A stretch of 31,714 nt of DNA from an uncultured Aliarcobacter sp. (GCA_947629065.1 CANRCH010000001.1:1-31714); one strand, 5' to 3'. Shown: positions 8,247 through 16,659, counted from the first letter of the stretch. A program made the numbers and translations. The notes: generated from the letters alone by a model not told the origin.

Positions 8247-9287
8247 TTATATATAGTTTTCTTTTTTGTAATTCTCTACAAACTCTTTTATTTTTTCATC
8301 TTTTAAATTATCTTTAATTGAAGATTCAAAAGCTTCAAGCAACATCTCATAAGCATCCTTTTTGCTTATTCCTCTTGTTTGAAGATAGTATAATTGGTCT
8401 TTATCAAGAGTTCCTGTTGTTGTACCGTGACTAGCTTCAAGTTCATCTATGAAAATCTCTAAAAATGGTTGTGCAAAAACAACTGCATCATCACTTAAAA
8501 GTATTGAGTTACAGTTTTGGAATGCTTTTGAATAAAGCCCCGTTTGTGTAACAATAGAGTTTATTTTTACAACAGCTCTTGAACTATCTAAAAGTGAGTT
8601 TTTATAGTTTATATTACTTCTTGAACTTTCATTATTGTGTGTAGTTCTTACAAGTGTTGATGAGTTTGCACTAGATCTTAGTTTATTTAAACCATTCAAC
8701 TCATAGTTTACATGAAGTGCATCAATTTTGTTTTCAAAACTATTTACACTAAAACCATTTCCAAGTTCAAAGTTTGAAATCTCAACATTTGAATTGTTAT
8801 CTTGAACTGTTTTAAAAGCTAACAGAAAAGAGTTACTCTCTTTTATATCTTGAATTTTTGCATACTCTACATTTGCATTTTTCCCAGCTTTTATAACTCT
8901 ATTGCAAAGTAAACTGGAGTTGTTTTTATCTGTTACAAAAACTTCAATAATAGATGCTTTTACACCATCTTTTATATCTATTAAAAGGTTATTTGTAAAA
9001 AGTGTTTCATCCTCTTTTATTGAGTTTATTAAAATAATTGGCTCAAGAGTATCTTCTTTAATAGTTAAAACTTTTTGATTAGAGTTTATACTATTTGCAA
9101 TAGAAAAAAGTTTTGATTCATAAATTTCACTATCTTTTTGTTCTTTTAATTCTAAAGATAGTTTAGAAAACTCTAAAACTTTTTGCTCTTTAAAATCATA
9201 GTTAAAAAGAGGTGCAAAATCTATTTTTAAAAACTCTTCCTCTTTTTTTTGTGGTAAATTTAAATTTTCTAAATTAATTATCTGCAT
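8247..9287 (-). CDS. sufD: SufD, SufBCD scaffold subunit
   Basis: 346 aa. SufD pairs with SufB and two SufC subunits to form the Fe-S cluster scaffold. The C-terminal beta-helix and SufB/D core (about 150-320) end in LEIFIDELEASHGTTTG, which contains the histidine known to matter in the SufB-SufD interface. The following DKDQLYYLQTRGI segment, which binds SufC, parallels the corresponding SufB segment. The N-terminal third is poorly conserved, as usual. Its start overlaps the sufC stop by 14 bases, indicating translational coupling and fixing the SufC:SufD ratio. Confidence 0.92.
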   Translation of the reverse strand: MQIINLENLNLPQKKEEEFLKIDFAPLFNYDFKEQKVLEFSKLSLELKEQKDSEIYESKLFSIANSINSNQKVLTIKEDTLEPIILINSIKEDETLFTNNLLIDIKDGVKASIIEVFVTDKNNSSLLCNRVIKAGKNANVEYAKIQDIKESNSFLLAFKTVQDNNSNVEISNFELGNGFSVNSFENKIDALHVNYELNGLNKLRSSANSSTLVRTTHNNESSRSNINYKNSLLDSSRAVVKINSIVTQTGLYSKAFQNCNSILLSDDAVVFAQPFLEIFIDELEASHGTTTGTLDKDQLYYLQTRGISKKDAYEMLLEAFESSIKDNLKDEKIKEFVENYKKENYI

Positions 9288-10041
9288 TGTTTATTCCTAA
9301 TGCTTCAAAACCTTTTTCATCTAGTTCTAAAGCTAAAGAGTAATCTCCAGTTTTTGCAATTTTTCCATTACTTAAAATATGTACAAAATCAGGTTTAATT
9401 AACTCTAAAAGTCTGTCATAGTGTGTAATCATAAGAATAGATTTTTTTCCATCAAGCATAGAGTTTATAACATTTGCAACGATTTTAATTGCATCAACAT
9501 CAAGTCCACTATCAATCTCATCAAGCATAATTAAATCAGGACTTAGCATTAAAAGTTGAATAAGTTCATTTCTCTTTTTTTCTCCACCACTAAATCCATC
9601 ATTTAAATCTCTTTGTAGTAGTTTTCTATCTATTTCAAATTTAGAAGTTTCTTCTTTTACTAGCTTTAAAAACTGCATTGCATCAAGCTCATCTTTTCCT
9701 TCATAAGCTCTTTTTGCATTTATAGCTGTTCTTAAAAAGTAGCTATTATTTACTCCTGGAACTTCAACAGGGCTTTGGAAACTCATAAAAATTCCCTCAT
9801 TTGCTCTTTCGTCTGCATCCATTTCAGTCAAATCTTTACCTTTAAAAGTTATTTTACCACCTTCTACTTCACAGTCATAATGTGCTGCTAAAGTTTTAAC
9901 TAAAGTTGATTTTCCAGCTCCATTTACACCCATTAATGCATGAATTTCTCCTGGTTTTATCTCTAGATTTAGACCTTTTAAAATCTCATTTTCATTTATA
10001 CTAACTTTTAAATCTTCAATTTTCAATAATGTATTACTCAT
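9274..10041 (-). CDS. sufC: SufC ATPase of the SufBCD complex
   Basis: 255 aa, a soluble ABC-type ATPase. Walker A GVNGAGKST is at 38-46, the Q-loop is in SFQSPVEVPG, the ABC signature SGGE at 151-154, Walker B LIMLDE at 170-175, and the H-loop in MITHYDRLL. ATP hydrolysis drives the rearrangement of SufB-SufD during cluster assembly. The open frame extends to an ATG at 10065, but a minus-strand AAGGA stands 5 bases before the ATG at 10041 and gives the normal N-terminus MSNTLLKIEDL. It lies 125 bases after sufB, an unusually large gap for this operon, and that gap holds two stem-loops. Confidence 0.96.
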   Translation of the reverse strand: MSNTLLKIEDLKVSINENEILKGLNLEIKPGEIHALMGVNGAGKSTLVKTLAAHYDCEVEGGKITFKGKDLTEMDADERANEGIFMSFQSPVEVPGVNNSYFLRTAINAKRAYEGKDELDAMQFLKLVKEETSKFEIDRKLLQRDLNDGFSGGEKKRNELIQLLMLSPDLIMLDEIDSGLDVDAIKIVANVINSMLDGKKSILMITHYDRLLELIKPDFVHILSNGKIAKTGDYSLALELDEKGFEALGINNADN

Positions 10042-10092
10042 ATTTATCCTTAAAAAATGTCCCATTTTTGAAGGGAACCTTTTACATATTTA

Positions 10093-10131
10093 CACTTTTT
10101 TAGCGTGATTTTAGAAAATCACTAAAAAGTG
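10093..10131 (-). promoter_or_regulatory. Interrupted stem-loop between sufB and sufC
   Basis: Two stacked paired segments are present: CACTTTTT 10093-10100 with 10124-10131, and 10105-10111 with 10116-10122 around a 4-base loop. Unpaired bases lie between them on one side. It sits in the leader of sufC, after a shorter hairpin behind sufB. It may stabilise or process the mRNA; function is inferred. Confidence 0.35.
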
Positions 10132-10147
10132 AACAAAAACTCTAAAG

Positions 10148-10165
10148 AAAGCAACGAGTTGCTTT
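10148..10165 (-). terminator. Hairpin directly after the sufB stop codon
   Basis: AAAGCAAC 10148-10155 is the perfect complement of GTTGCTTT 10158-10165. On the minus strand it follows the sufB stop at once and runs into TTTCTTT. It looks like a weak terminator or attenuator that could raise sufB relative to sufCDSE. Confidence 0.4.
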
Positions 10166-10166
10166 A

Positions 10167-11603
10167 TTATCCAACACTTCCTTCTAGTGAAATATTTAAT
10201 AACTCTTTTGCTTCAGCAGCAAACTCCATTGGTAACTCTTTTAGAACCTCTTTACAGAATCCATTTACAATCATAGCAATAGCATCTTCTTCATCTATTC
10301 CTCTTTGGTTTAGATAAAATAGCTGCTCTTCAGAAATTTTTGAAGTAGTCGCTTCATGTTCAATATTTGCACTACTATTTCTAATCTCATGATATGGATA
10401 TGTATGTGCTTGAGATTTATGACCAATTAAAAGTGAATCACACTCAGATATATTTCTTGCATTATGGGCATTTTTACCAACTCGCACCAATCCTCTATAA
10501 GCATTTATCCCTTTCATGGCTGAAATACCTTTAGAGATAATTGTAGATTTTGTATTTTTACCTAAATGTATCATTTTTGTACCAGTATCAGCTTGTTGTG
10601 CTCTTGATGTAATTGCAACAGAGTAGAACTCTCCTACACTATTATCACCTTGTAAAACACATGAAGGGTATTTCCAAGTAATACTTGAACCAGTTTCAAC
10701 TTGAGTCCAAGATACTTTAGAGTTATCACCTTTACATAAAGCTCTTTTTGTAACAAAGTTTAAAATTCCACCTTTTCCTTCATTATCACCTGGATACCAG
10801 TTTTGAATTGTTGAGTATTTTATATGTGCATCTTTAAGTGCAACAAGCTCAACAACAGCTGCGTGAAGTTGTCTGTCATCTCTAGATGGTGCTGAACACC
10901 CTTCATTATAAGAGACATAAGAACCCTCATCACAAATAATTAAAGTTCTTTCAAATTGCCCCGTATCAAGTGCATTTATTCTAAAATAAGTTGATAACTC
11001 CATAGGGCATCTTGTATTTTTTGGAATATAAACAAAACTTCCATCTGTAAAAACAGCACTATTTAAACAAGCAAAATAGTTATCAGTTACAGGAACAACA
11101 CTTGCTAAATATGTTTTTACAAGATCTGGAAATCTATGTGCAGCTTCGCTGATTGAGCAAAATATAATTCCTAATTTTTCAAGCTCATCTTGATATGTAG
11201 TTTTAATAGAAACTGAATCAAACACCGCATCAACTGCAACACCTGCTAACATTTTTTGCTCTTCAAGAGGAATTCCAAGTTTTTCATAAGTTTTTAAAAT
11301 CTCAGGATCAACTTCATCTAAAGACCCCAAAGGCTTTTTTGGAGCAGAAAAATATGCATAATCTTGATAATCGATTGTTGGATATTTTAAATTTGTCCAA
11401 GTTGGTTCTTCCATTTTTAGCCATTTTTCATAGGCTTTTAGTCTGAAATCTAATAGAAATTCAGGCTCCTCTTTTTTTGCACTAATTGCTCTAATTACAT
11501 CTTCATTTAAACCTTTTGCAAAAGTATCACTTTGAACTAAAGTTTCAAATCCTAATTTATAATCTTGGCTTAAAATGTCATGTATTTCTTGATTTTCACT
11601 CAT
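10167..11603 (-). CDS. sufB: SufB, SufBCD scaffold subunit
   Basis: 478 aa. SufB receives sulfur from SufE and builds the cluster with SufC and SufD. The SufB/D core carries [20 protein letters not shown], with the conserved cysteine of the ECDS motif, and ends in the SufC-binding region [13 protein letters not shown]. The stretch [15 protein letters not shown] is a SufB hallmark absent from SufD. The frame is open to 11642, but the minus-strand GGAG before the ATG at 11603 and the N-terminus [11 protein letters not shown] favour 11603. It is the first gene of the operon, and a 25-bp palindrome lies 28 bases before its start. Confidence 0.96.
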   Translation of the reverse strand: MSENQEIHDILSQDYKLGFETLVQSDTFAKGLNEDVIRAISAKKEEPEFLLDFRLKAYEKWLKMEEPTWTNLKYPTIDYQDYAYFSAPKKPLGSLDEVDPEILKTYEKLGIPLEEQKMLAGVAVDAVFDSVSIKTTYQDELEKLGIIFCSISEAAHRFPDLVKTYLASVVPVTDNYFACLNSAVFTDGSFVYIPKNTRCPMELSTYFRINALDTGQFERTLIICDEGSYVSYNEGCSAPSRDDRQLHAAVVELVALKDAHIKYSTIQNWYPGDNEGKGGILNFVTKRALCKGDNSKVSWTQVETGSSITWKYPSCVLQGDNSVGEFYSVAITSRAQQADTGTKMIHLGKNTKSTIISKGISAMKGINAYRGLVRVGKNAHNARNISECDSLLIGHKSQAHTYPYHEIRNSSANIEHEATTSKISEEQLFYLNQRGIDEEDAIAMIVNGFCKEVLKELPMEFAAEAKELLNISLEGSVG

Positions 11604-11631
11604 GACTTCTCCATAAAAAATTTTAATATCT

Positions 11632-11656
11632 AAATAGGACAAATTTTATCCTATTT
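11632..11656. promoter_or_regulatory. 25-bp palindromic operator before sufB
   Basis: Perfect 8-bp arms AAATAGGA and TCCTATTT flank a 9-bp AT-rich centre that is itself nearly symmetric; only one pair besides the centre base fails to match. The element lies 28 bases upstream of the sufB start. A near copy is found at 11762-11786. Symmetry and location fit an Rrf2-family (IscR/SufR-type) or Fur-like regulator of Fe-S biogenesis; which one is inference. A possible minus-strand -10 (TATACT, complement of 11674-11679) would place the operator just downstream of transcription start. Confidence 0.6.
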
Positions 11657-11761
11657 GGAATAGTATCTAAATAAGTATATAATGTAAAGGCATAAACTTC
11701 TATGAAGTAAAATATTTTTAACCAAATATTATTTGAATTGATGAAAAATAGCCATTTACAA

Positions 11762-11786
11762 AATTAAGACAAATCTTATCCTATTT
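11762..11786. promoter_or_regulatory. Second copy of the suf operator, before the NifU-like gene
   Basis: This element matches the 11632-11656 element at 22 of 25 positions in the same orientation, including a shared 11-base run TTATCCTATTT. Its left arm is less symmetric. It lies 57 bases before the NifU-like start and just upstream of TAAAAT (11791-11796), a possible -10, so it would overlap that promoter. Confidence 0.5.
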
Positions 11787-11843
11787 TAAATAAAATATCA
11801 AAATGAATTAAAAAATAATAAAATTTTTAGGAAAAACAATTAA

Positions 11844-12806
11844 ATGATAACAACAGGATTAAATTTTAATAAATGGGGTGAATACTCAAAAGAGATTAGA
11901 AAAAGAGTGATTAACCCAAAACATCAAGGTGAAATAACAGAAGAATATGCAGAAAAACTTTATTCAAGAATTATTGTAACTGAACTTGATGCTGATTTAT
12001 ATGATGATGCTATTAAGCTATTTTGGGCAGTTGATAACAATGAAAACATATTAGATGCTAAATTTAAATCATTTGGAAGAGATTTAACAGTCTCTGTTTA
12101 TGACATTATGACTGAACTTTGTATAGATAAATCTATAGATGAAGTTTCAAAATTGACAAAAATGGATTTAGAAAAAGCATTAAGAGATGATGAAAACACT
12201 CCTAGTGTTCCAGCTGATACTATGGAAGTTTTTGAGTTGGCAATTGCAGTTATTAAAAAAGCAATTAGAAATTATAAAGGAGTTACAATTGACTCTTTTA
12301 GTGATGATTATGTAATTTGTGATTGTGCAAGAGTAACTTTGGGTGAGATTAAAAAAGTTATTGAAGAGGAAAATATTACAAGAGTAGAGGATTTAGTAAA
12401 CTCTACAAAAGCAGGTGCTTTTTGTAAATCTTGTCTAAAACCAGGTGGTTTAGAAGAAAAAGAGATATATTTAGTTGATATTATAAAAGAGTTAAATGAA
12501 AAAAGACAAAGAAATCAAGAGTCAATAGAAAATGGACAAGAGGGTGCTTTTGAAACTTTAAGTAAAGAGAAACAAATTTCTATAATTGAAGAAGTGTTGG
12601 ATGAAGATGTAAGACCAATGCTTTTGATGGATGGTGGAAATATGGAGATTTTAGACATAGTTGAAAGTTCACCACACTTAGATTTATATATTAGATATTT
12701 AGGTGCCTGTAATGGATGCAGTGCTGGAAGTTCAGGAACACTTTATGCAATTGAATCAATTTTACAAAGAAAAGTATATGAAAACTTAAGAGTTTTACCA
12801 ATATAA
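11844..12806 (+). CDS. nifU: NifU-like Fe-S protein with degenerate IscU domain
   Basis: 320 aa with three domains. Residues 1-140 align to the IscU scaffold domain (WGEYSKEIRKRVINP), but all three cluster cysteines are gone: Y53 replaces the first, R79 stands in FGRD where FGCG is usual, and E128-V129 replace the HC of the K-x-H-C-S motif. Residues about 155-200 are the BFD-like [2Fe-2S] domain with C159, C161, C194 and C197. Residues about 245-320 are an Nfu domain with C289-x-x-C292 in GACNGCSAG. It diverges from sufB and shares an operator. The likely role is Fe-S carrier or electron-transfer partner, not de novo scaffold. Confidence 0.9.
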   Translation: MITTGLNFNKWGEYSKEIRKRVINPKHQGEITEEYAEKLYSRIIVTELDADLYDDAIKLFWAVDNNENILDAKFKSFGRDLTVSVYDIMTELCIDKSIDEVSKLTKMDLEKALRDDENTPSVPADTMEVFELAIAVIKKAIRNYKGVTIDSFSDDYVICDCARVTLGEIKKVIEEENITRVEDLVNSTKAGAFCKSCLKPGGLEEKEIYLVDIIKELNEKRQRNQESIENGQEGAFETLSKEKQISIIEEVLDEDVRPMLLMDGGNMEILDIVESSPHLDLYIRYLGACNGCSAGSSGTLYAIESILQRKVYENLRVLPI

Positions 12807-12870
12807 AATTAATCTATAAGCAAGGAAAACTATTTTAATATATAAAAAATCTCTACTTTAAGGATAAAAT

Positions 12871-13503
12871 ATGTTTACAATTTACAATAACGGAATTGTT
12901 GATTTTAAATCCAATAATAATCCACAATATAATAAAGTAGAGCAAACTCCATCTTCTTCTGCAAATTTTGAGCTAGAAGATGAAATAGCACAATATTTTA
13001 ATAAAAGAGAAAAAGAGAAAAGTAGTGCAAAAAATGAAGAGTATCTATCTTCATATAAAAAGGTTGCTCAAATAAATCAATCAAATAATATCTATTTTGT
13101 AAAAGATATTATGGCTACAAATTTCATTTCTATTGAAAATAGTGCTACTTTAAAAGATGCATATCTTTTGATGGAAGAAAATAAAATAACTCAAATGCCT
13201 ATAGTAAATGAAGACAAAAAAATAGTTGCACTTTTAGATTATAGATTTATTTTAAATACAATAATAAAAAATCTTAAAACAGCGGATGATTTATTAGATA
13301 GAAGATTATGGGAATTTAAATTCCCAGAAACAATTACAACACATCCAGAAACAGAGCTTAAAGAGTTAATTAAAATAATGTTTACTATGAGATTAGGTTT
13401 AGTATCTGTTGTAGATGATGAAGGTGTATTGGTTGGATTAGTTTCTAAAAGTTATATTTTTCAGGCTTTAGGAACATTCTCTAATTTAGAGTTTTGGACT
13501 TGA
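12871..13503 (+). CDS. CBS-domain pair protein
   Basis: 210 aa. Residues 1 to about 75 are polar and low in complexity, without a known motif. Two CBS domains follow, about 76-135 (KDIMATNFISIENSATLKDA) and about 148-207 (TITTHPETELKELIKIMF). CBS pairs bind adenine nucleotides or similar ligands and usually act as sensors for a partner. No catalytic or membrane part is present, so this is a stand-alone Bateman module of unknown target. AAGGAT stands 6 bases before the ATG. It follows the NifU-like gene by 64 bases with no obvious terminator, so cotranscription is possible. Confidence 0.85.
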   Translation: MFTIYNNGIVDFKSNNNPQYNKVEQTPSSSANFELEDEIAQYFNKREKEKSSAKNEEYLSSYKKVAQINQSNNIYFVKDIMATNFISIENSATLKDAYLLMEENKITQMPIVNEDKKIVALLDYRFILNTIIKNLKTADDLLDRRLWEFKFPETITTHPETELKELIKIMFTMRLGLVSVVDDEGVLVGLVSKSYIFQALGTFSNLEFWT

Positions 13504-13522
13504 TATTTAAATTAAAATATCA
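13501..13522. terminator. Small hairpin across convergent stop codons
   Basis: TGATATTT 13501-13508 pairs with AAATATCA 13515-13522 around a 6-base loop. It covers the stop codons of the CBS gene and the opposing GGDEF gene, and may terminate both. Confidence 0.35.
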
Positions 13523-14766
13523 TTGTCCAAAATAATTGTATTTCTACCTTTATTTTTTGCTTTATAAAGTAGTTCATCAGCACTATTTTTAGCATCTGCA
13601 AATGAATTATATTTATTTCTATAACTAACTCCAGCAGAAAAAGTAATTTTTAATTTATTATTTTGATAAATAAAATTACTATCTTTTATAGTATTCTTCA
13701 CTCTTTTTAAATATCTTTCAATCTCTACTTCATCTTGATAGTGTACTAAAGCTACAAACTCTTCACCACCATATCTAGCTAGTACATCCTCTTTTCTTGT
13801 TAAATCAGATAATATTTTTGCAAAATTTTTCAATACAGCATCTCCACATGAGTGACCATATTTGTCATTTACATCTTTAAAATGGTCTAAATCAAAAAAC
13901 ACTATTGCATAAGAGCTTTTAAATATTTCAAATTTCTTATCCATTTTGACAATCTCTTCATCAAATGCACGCCTATTTAAAAGGTTTGTTAAAAAATCTG
14001 TTTGTTTTTCTTCTTTTACTACTATTAACTCTTTTTGAAGCTCTTCTATTTGTTTGTTTAAGTAATCAAATCTCTCTTTATTTGTCTCTAAAATCTTTTT
14101 GTTTTCTAATAAATTTGCCTCTATTTTAAAAATAGTATCAATAAGTTTTTTTTGAACAACTCTTAATTCTCTATGGGAGAATTTTGAAATATCAAGGTCA
14201 ATTAATTCATCTTTTATTTTAATAATCTCTTCTGTTGAATTGTCTTCCTCATTTAAAGTTTTATCAAAATATCTACTCATAAGAGAAGTTAATTTAATAA
14301 TATCAGCTGTTTTTTCCCTTAGAACTTGTCTATCACTTGTAACTCTTTGTTTTGCAAGTTTTTTTAGTCTAAGAAGAGTATCATCTTCAATGATTTTTTT
14401 TGGGTTATCCAAAAGGAAATTAACGAAGCTATCAATCTCTTCACTAATCTCATAATTAACACTAGGTTTTAATGCTAGTTCCAAGGCTACAATTATATTT
14501 TTTAATTCACTATGTGAAACTCTTTGGGCTAAAGTTATAGCTATATGATTAAACGATTTTATATTTTCTATATCAGTTTCATTTTCATCTATAGAAGCTT
14601 TTAAAAGTTCAAAAAGGTCTAACTCTTCTAAGGTAGATTTTAATAAATTTGCTTGATTTCTAAACTCTACAAAATAATTTTCAGGTGTTGTTAATAAAGA
14701 TTTTTTATTTAATTCTTGTAGTGTATTTTTTGTAATTTCTTTAATATTATTCAAAATATATTCCAA
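13507..14766 (-). CDS. Diguanylate cyclase (GGDEF)
   Basis: 419 aa. The C-terminal GGDEF domain (about 250-415) has the active loop GGEEF at 333-337 and the inhibitory I-site RKED at 324-327, five residues before it. The metal-binding FFDLDHFKDVND and the start motif DFLTNLLNRRAF are also present. It should make c-di-GMP from two GTP and be subject to product inhibition. No EAL domain is present. Residues 1 to about 250 are helical with a long coiled coil (about 195-250) and no membrane segment, so this is a cytoplasmic enzyme; the sensory ligand is unknown. It converges on the CBS gene and diverges from argH. Confidence 0.93.
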   Translation of the reverse strand: MEYILNNIKEITKNTLQELNKKSLLTTPENYFVEFRNQANLLKSTLEELDLFELLKASIDENETDIENIKSFNHIAITLAQRVSHSELKNIIVALELALKPSVNYEISEEIDSFVNFLLDNPKKIIEDDTLLRLKKLAKQRVTSDRQVLREKTADIIKLTSLMSRYFDKTLNEEDNSTEEIIKIKDELIDLDISKFSHRELRVVQKKLIDTIFKIEANLLENKKILETNKERFDYLNKQIEELQKELIVVKEEKQTDFLTNLLNRRAFDEEIVKMDKKFEIFKSSYAIVFFDLDHFKDVNDKYGHSCGDAVLKNFAKILSDLTRKEDVLARYGGEEFVALVHYQDEVEIERYLKRVKNTIKDSNFIYQNNKLKITFSAGVSYRNKYNSFADAKNSADELLYKAKNKGRNTIILDNDILI

Positions 14767-14801
14767 TCTTAATAAATTCCTTTGATTATAGCCTTTTATG
14801 T

Positions 14802-14807
14802 TATAAT
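14802..14807 (+). promoter_or_regulatory. -10 box of argH
   Basis: TATAAT lies 35 bases before the argH ATG, and AGGAT (14834-14838) serves as ribosome binding site. No clear -35 is seen, as is common in this group. Confidence 0.5.
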
Positions 14808-14842
14808 AAAAGATTAATGAAATTTTAAAAAATAGGATAAAA

Positions 14843-16231
14843 ATGTCAAATCAAGGTAACCAAATTTTAAAAAATACAAATGCACAAATTTTAGATGAGT
14901 TTAATGCTTCAATAATGTTTGATAAAGAGCTTTACAAACAAGATATAAAAGGTTCAATTGCACACTCAAAAATGTTGGCATTACAAAATATAATAAATAT
15001 TGATGAACAAAAATCAATAGAAGATGGATTAAATCAAGTTTTAAAAGAGATTGAAAGTGGAGAGTTTAAGTTTTCACTAGCTTTTGAAGATATTCATATG
15101 GCTGTTGAATCTAGGCTTACAGAAATTATAGGTGATGCTGGGAAGAAATTACACACAGCAAGAAGTAGAAACGACCAAGTTTGTACAGATTTTACACTTT
15201 ATGTTCAAGAAAAAACTCTAAGTATTAAAGAACAACTAAAAACTTTGATAGATACTTTTGTAAATCTTGCATCAAATCATACAAAAACTTTAATGCCAGG
15301 AATGACACACTTACAACACGCACAACCAATAAACTTTGGATTTCATATGATGGCATATGCAAATATGTTTAAAAGAGATTTTGAAAGATTTGAAAGTTCA
15401 TATATAAGAAACAACTACTCACCACTAGGAAGTGCAGCCTTAGCTGGAACACCACACCCTATTGATAGATTTAAAACAGCTTCTCTTTTGGGTTTTTCTG
15501 CACCTTCACAAAATGCTATGGATACAGTTTCAAATAGAGATTTTGCCTTAGAAATTTTGTTTAATATCTCTACAACTATGATGCATATTAGTAGAATTTC
15601 AGAGGAGCTAATTTTATGGTCTTCTTATGAGTTTGGTTTTGTAAAAATGAGTGATATGTATGCAACAACAAGCTCAATTATGCCACAAAAGAAAAATCCA
15701 GATGTTCCAGAACTTCTAAGAGGAAAAACAGGTCGTGTTTATGGAAATTTAATCTCACTTCTAACAGTTATGAAATCACTTCCACTTGCATATAATAAAG
15801 ATACTCAAGAGGATAAAGAGGGAGTTTTTGATTCAGTTGCAACTATTGAAATCTCACTTAGTATTTTAAATGAAGTTATAAAAACTATGATTGTAAATGT
15901 TGATTCTATGAGAGATGCTTGTAAAGTAGGGCATTTAACAGCTACTGATTTAGCTGATTATTTAGTACTTAAACAAAATATGCCATTTAGAACTGCATAC
16001 TATATTACAAAAGATGTTGTAAGTTTTGCAAATAGTTTAAACAAAGATATAAGTGAGTTAAATATAGATGAGATTAGAAAATCATCTAAAGAGCTTGAAA
16101 ATATAAATGAAGAGATAGTTTCTTACTTAAATTTAGAAAACTCTATGAATAGTAGAAACTCTTATGGTGGAACTTCTACAAAACAGACAGAAATTCAAAT
16201 TGAAGAGTTTAGAAAGTGGTTAGAAAATTAA
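14843..16231 (+). CDS. argH: Argininosuccinate lyase
   Basis: 462 aa, fumarase/aspartase superfamily. It splits argininosuccinate into arginine and fumarate, the last step of arginine synthesis. The family signature [10 protein letters not shown] is at residues 277-286 and holds the catalytic serine of the mobile loop. TARSRNDQ (substrate binding) and the catalytic histidine region [10 protein letters not shown] are intact. The tail [13 protein letters not shown] is normal for ArgH. The length is standard. It stands alone, not with other arg genes; argJ lies about 9 kb downstream. A perfect 12-bp hairpin follows the stop. Confidence 0.97.
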   Translation: MSNQGNQILKNTNAQILDEFNASIMFDKELYKQDIKGSIAHSKMLALQNIINIDEQKSIEDGLNQVLKEIESGEFKFSLAFEDIHMAVESRLTEIIGDAGKKLHTARSRNDQVCTDFTLYVQEKTLSIKEQLKTLIDTFVNLASNHTKTLMPGMTHLQHAQPINFGFHMMAYANMFKRDFERFESSYIRNNYSPLGSAALAGTPHPIDRFKTASLLGFSAPSQNAMDTVSNRDFALEILFNISTTMMHISRISEELILWSSYEFGFVKMSDMYATTSSIMPQKKNPDVPELLRGKTGRVYGNLISLLTVMKSLPLAYNKDTQEDKEGVFDSVATIEISLSILNEVIKTMIVNVDSMRDACKVGHLTATDLADYLVLKQNMPFRTAYYITKDVVSFANSLNKDISELNIDEIRKSSKELENINEEIVSYLNLENSMNSRNSYGGTSTKQTEIQIEEFRKWLEN

Positions 16232-16232
16232 A

Positions 16233-16261
16233 GTTAAAAATAGGGTAATCCTATTTTTAAC
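16233..16261. terminator. Bidirectional terminator between argH and the HTH gene
   Basis: Positions 16233-16244 (GTTAAAAATAGG) pair perfectly with 16250-16261 around GTAAT. Both flanking genes converge on it. A-runs and T-runs inside the arms give a U-rich 3' side on either strand. Confidence 0.65.
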
Positions 16262-16265
16262 CATT

Positions 16266-16457
16266 TTATTTTTTATTAAGAGAAAAACTCTTTCTTAATT
16301 CTTTTAATTTTTCCAAATTTTTTTCGGTTTCATCTATAATTTCATCTACCATTAAGCCCATCATTACAGTTTTATATAAATTAGGTTTTTTCTTTCTCCA
16401 ATTATATAAAGTAGTTCTATCTATATCTAAATATCCTGCCATATCTCTTTGAGTCAT
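16266..16457 (-). CDS. Small helix-turn-helix DNA-binding protein
   Basis: 63 aa. Residues 1-25 form a compact HTH (MTQRDMAGYLDIDRTTLYNW), followed by a basic KKKP turn. The rest is a charged helix (VDEIIDETEKNLEKLKELRK) likely to dimerise. It resembles single-domain phage-type or antitoxin-like regulators. AAGGAAGG just before the ATG makes the start firm. The upstream 200 bases hold three GTT-N9-AAC repeats; the first overlaps the -35 region of this gene's own promoter, suggesting autoregulation. No ligand or oligomerisation domain is present. Target genes are inferred to be the lipoprotein genes on the other side. Confidence 0.7.
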   Translation of the reverse strand: MTQRDMAGYLDIDRTTLYNWRKKKPNLYKTVMMGLMVDEIIDETEKNLEKLKELRKSFSLNKK

Positions 16458-16495
16458 AATCCTTCCTTTTTTAGGTTTAGATTACAAACAGCTTG

Positions 16496-16503
16496 ATTAT
16501 AAT
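16496..16503. promoter_or_regulatory. -10 box of the HTH gene
   Basis: TATAAT on the minus strand (complement of 16496-16501) lies 39 bases before the HTH start. A minus-strand GTTGAA (complement of 16519-16524), inside the first operator repeat, sits 17 bases further upstream, near a -35 position. The same bases also read TATAAT on the plus strand at 16498-16503. Confidence 0.45.
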
Positions 16504-16509
16504 ACAACA

Positions 16510-16586
16510 GTTGATTTATTCAACACTTTTTAAATATTTGGTTGTTAAATTAAACATTGATTAGATATGATGTTGAACTATTAAAC
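16510..16586. repeat. Three 15-bp GTT-N9-AAC operator repeats at 31-bp spacing
   Basis: The copies are GTTGATTTATTCAAC (16510-16524), GTTGTTAAATTAAAC (16541-16555) and GTTGAACTATTAAAC (16572-16586). Their starts are exactly 31 bases apart, about three helical turns. They share GTTG at the start and AAC at the end, with TT at positions 10-11. Copy 1 is a true palindrome with 5-bp arms; copies 2 and 3 are partly symmetric. Copy 1 overlaps the HTH gene promoter, and copy 3 overlaps a possible -35 (TTGAAC) for the lipoprotein gene with TAATAT at 16594-16599. Confidence 0.6.
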
Positions 16587-16647
16587 AAAAAATTAATATT
16601 TTGTAGATTTGTTTTTTTGTTTTGTTAGTAAAATCATTTATTTAGAT

Positions 16648-16654
16648 GGGGGGG
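16648..16654 (+). repeat. G7 homopolymer in the lipoprotein ribosome-binding region
   Basis: Seven G followed by TGAAT lie directly before the ATG at 16660 and supply its Shine-Dalgarno. This is the second of two such runs in the window. Confidence 0.8.
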
Positions 16655-16659
16655 TGAAT

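Noticed and set aside
14831-14845. AAATAGGATAAA before argH as a third copy of the suf operator.
   Set aside because: Only one half-site matches, and it coincides with the ordinary AGGAT ribosome binding site; no palindrome is present.
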